This document shows, in pieces, positions 7,060-7,946 of a stretch of DNA of 7,946 nucleotides. The notes under the pieces are model-generated. The model worked only from the letters and a program-made list of their open reading frames with translations, did no database searches and was not told the DNA's origin. Numbering within the stretch: position 1 is the first letter of the stretch; every line of letters begins with the position of its first letter. Where the stretch lies: positions 1-7,946 of the forward strand of contig CAMFKC010000086.1 in assembly GCA_945956975.1 (NCBI GenBank). Direction: 5' to 3'. The stretch comes from an uncultured Methylocystaceae bacterium. GTDB taxonomy: Bacteria; Pseudomonadota; Alphaproteobacteria; Rhizobiales; Beijerinckiaceae. The position numbers and the translations under genes are program-made.

Positions 7060-7104
7060 CGGAGGGACCGCAATTTTTCTTTGATGATTGCGCGGGCCAC
7101 GAAA

Positions 7105-7129
7105 GCAGGCAAGCAGGCCGCTTGCTTGC
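7105..7129 (-). terminator. Hairpin downstream of ispE, weak terminator candidate
   Basis: GCAGGCAAGC and GCTTGCTTGC pair as a 10-bp stem with a single G-T position around a 5-nt loop; the inner six pairs are perfect. On the minus strand it starts 38 nt after the ispE stop and is followed by TTTCGTGG, a tract of only three T. It fits a terminator or RNA 3'-end stabiliser between ispE and the kinase gene, whose start lies 45 nt beyond. The short T run means read-through into the kinase gene is possible. No other feature is evident in the 108-bp spacer. Confidence 0.5.
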
Positions 7130-7167
7130 GCAGGCGCAGGGTTAATGGATTTGCCGGATATGAAGCT

Positions 7168-7946
7168 TCAGCGCAGCAATGTCGCTTTCGCCCACCATTC
7201 TGGATGGTCGCGGCGGATGACGCGCGCCGCGCGCGCGGCCTGATGGCGATCCGCAAAGAGAGCGAAACAGGTTGCGCCGGAGCCAGACATGCGCGCGAGT
7301 TTCGCCCCGCGCGCGGCGCCGAGAACCGCCAGCACGGCGACGACTTCGCGCGCGATCACGCCGGCGGGATCTTCCAGATCGTTGCGGCCCTTCTTCAGCG
7401 CGGCGATCAGCGCATCCGCGCCCATGCCGCTTTCGATTGCAGGATGTTTGCCAAAGCCGTAGGCCTGTCCGGGCTTGAGCCCGAGTTCTGAAAAGACGAG
7501 CCGGGTTTCGACGGGAACGCGCGGATTGACGAGCACGGCCGGAATGGGCGCGAGCGCAAGCTTGGGCCCGAGAGTTTCGCCGGCGCCCATCATCATGCGT
7601 GGCGCCGGATCGAGGCAGACGGGAACGTCGGCGCCGGTGGCGCGGGCGGCCTCCATGAGCCGCGGATCGTCGAGCGCGATCGCATTGAGGCGCGCGAGCA
7701 GGCGCAATGCTGCGGCCGCATCCGACGATCCGCCGCCGATGCCTGCAGCAACAGGAAGATATTTGACGAGCGCGAATGCGCCGGCCTTCAGGTCGCCCAC
7801 GCGCTCGCCGAGATTGCGCGCAGCGCGCAGGACGAGATTGCCGGCGCCGTCGCCCGCCGCCTGCGCTGTGGGCCCGGTCACTGTCAGCGACAGGTCCTCG
7901 CCCGGCGTGAGCGTCAAGTGATCGCAGACGCCGGCGAAGGCCACGA
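7168..7946 (-). CDS. ispE: 4-diphosphocytidyl-2-C-methyl-D-erythritol kinase IspE (5' end missing)
   Basis: Cytoplasmic GHMP-superfamily kinase that phosphorylates CDP-methylerythritol with ATP in the non-mevalonate (MEP) pathway to isoprenoids. The visible 258 residues, counted from the right edge, contain the GHMP ATP-binding loop LPVAAGIGGGSSDAAAALR at 63-81, the catalytic aspartate in GADVPVCL (D106, matching D141 of E. coli IspE), GRNDLEDP at 187-193 onward, and the C-terminal glycine motif MSGSGATCFALF at 219-230. The stop is TGA at 7170-7168. Family proteins are about 285-295 residues, so roughly 35-40 N-terminal residues, including the substrate-binding lysine of the PAKINL motif, lie beyond the edge. 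The GTG nearest the edge codes an internal valine and is not the start. The gene is probably essential if no mevalonate pathway exists. It lies upstream of the kinase gene on the same strand, separated by the hairpin at 7105-7129. Confidence 0.96.
   Translation of the reverse strand, partial: VAFAGVCDHLTLTPGEDLSLTVTGPTAQAAGDGAGNLVLRAARNLGERVGDLKAGAFALVKYLPVAAGIGGGSSDAAAALRLLARLNAIALDDPRLMEAARATGADVPVCLDPAPRMMMGAGETLGPKLALAPIPAVLVNPRVPVETRLVFSELGLKPGQAYGFGKHPAIESGMGADALIAALKKGRNDLEDPAGVIAREVVAVLAVLGAARGAKLARMSGSGATCFALFADRHQAARAARVIRRDHPEWWAKATLLR

Noticed and set aside
7101..7138. Repeated GCAGGC/GCTTGC units suggesting a short tandem repeat or REP-like element
   Set aside because: The units are few and are explained by one hairpin between ispE and the kinase gene; no further copies are seen in the window.

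Overview
The window is GC-rich, densely coding chromosomal DNA that looks like an alphaproteobacterium, most likely of the Rhizobiales/Hyphomicrobiales type. The basis is codon use with strong G/C at third positions, an HWE-family sensor histidine kinase (a family enriched in that group), and an electron-transfer flavoprotein:ubiquinone oxidoreductase (ETF-QO) in the same neighbourhood as ispE. This taxonomic call is inference from gene content only. I see no rRNA, tRNA, CRISPR array, insertion sequence, phage gene or integration site.

Layout from left to right. (1) 1-897, minus: acuI-like acrylyl-CoA reductase/YhdH-type oxidoreductase, cut by the left edge and lacking only its last ~30 residues. 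(2) 954-2192, minus: a 12-helix MFS transporter, 56 bp upstream of acuI and probably transcribed with it. (3) 2242-2269: a perfect 12-bp hairpin followed by a T-rich tract on the minus strand, taken as the terminator of the next gene. (4) 2298-3974, minus: complete ETF-QO with FAD and 4Fe-4S motifs. (5) 3975-4223: a 249-bp divergent spacer holding a plausible ETF-QO promoter, with a 14-bp near-palindrome over its -10 box. (6) 4224-5546, plus: a ClC-type chloride/proton antiporter, the only plus-strand gene. (7) 5554-7059, minus: a soluble two-PAS HWE histidine kinase, tail to tail with the ClC gene across 7 bp. (8) 7105-7129: an imperfect 10-bp hairpin, a weak terminator candidate for the last gene. 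(9) 7168-7946, minus: ispE of the non-mevalonate isoprenoid pathway, cut by the right edge and lacking its N-terminus.

The genes do not form one system. ETF-QO and AcuI both belong to acyl-CoA metabolism: ETF-QO passes electrons from acyl-CoA dehydrogenases to ubiquinone, and AcuI reduces toxic acryloyl-CoA to propionyl-CoA. The MFS carrier beside acuI may move a related monocarboxylate, but its substrate cannot be read from the sequence. The ClC protein, the orphan kinase and IspE look like independent units. I found no convincing undescribed system. The points most worth following are the near-palindrome over the ETF-QO promoter, the MFS-acuI pairing, and the orphan HWE kinase without an adjacent response regulator.
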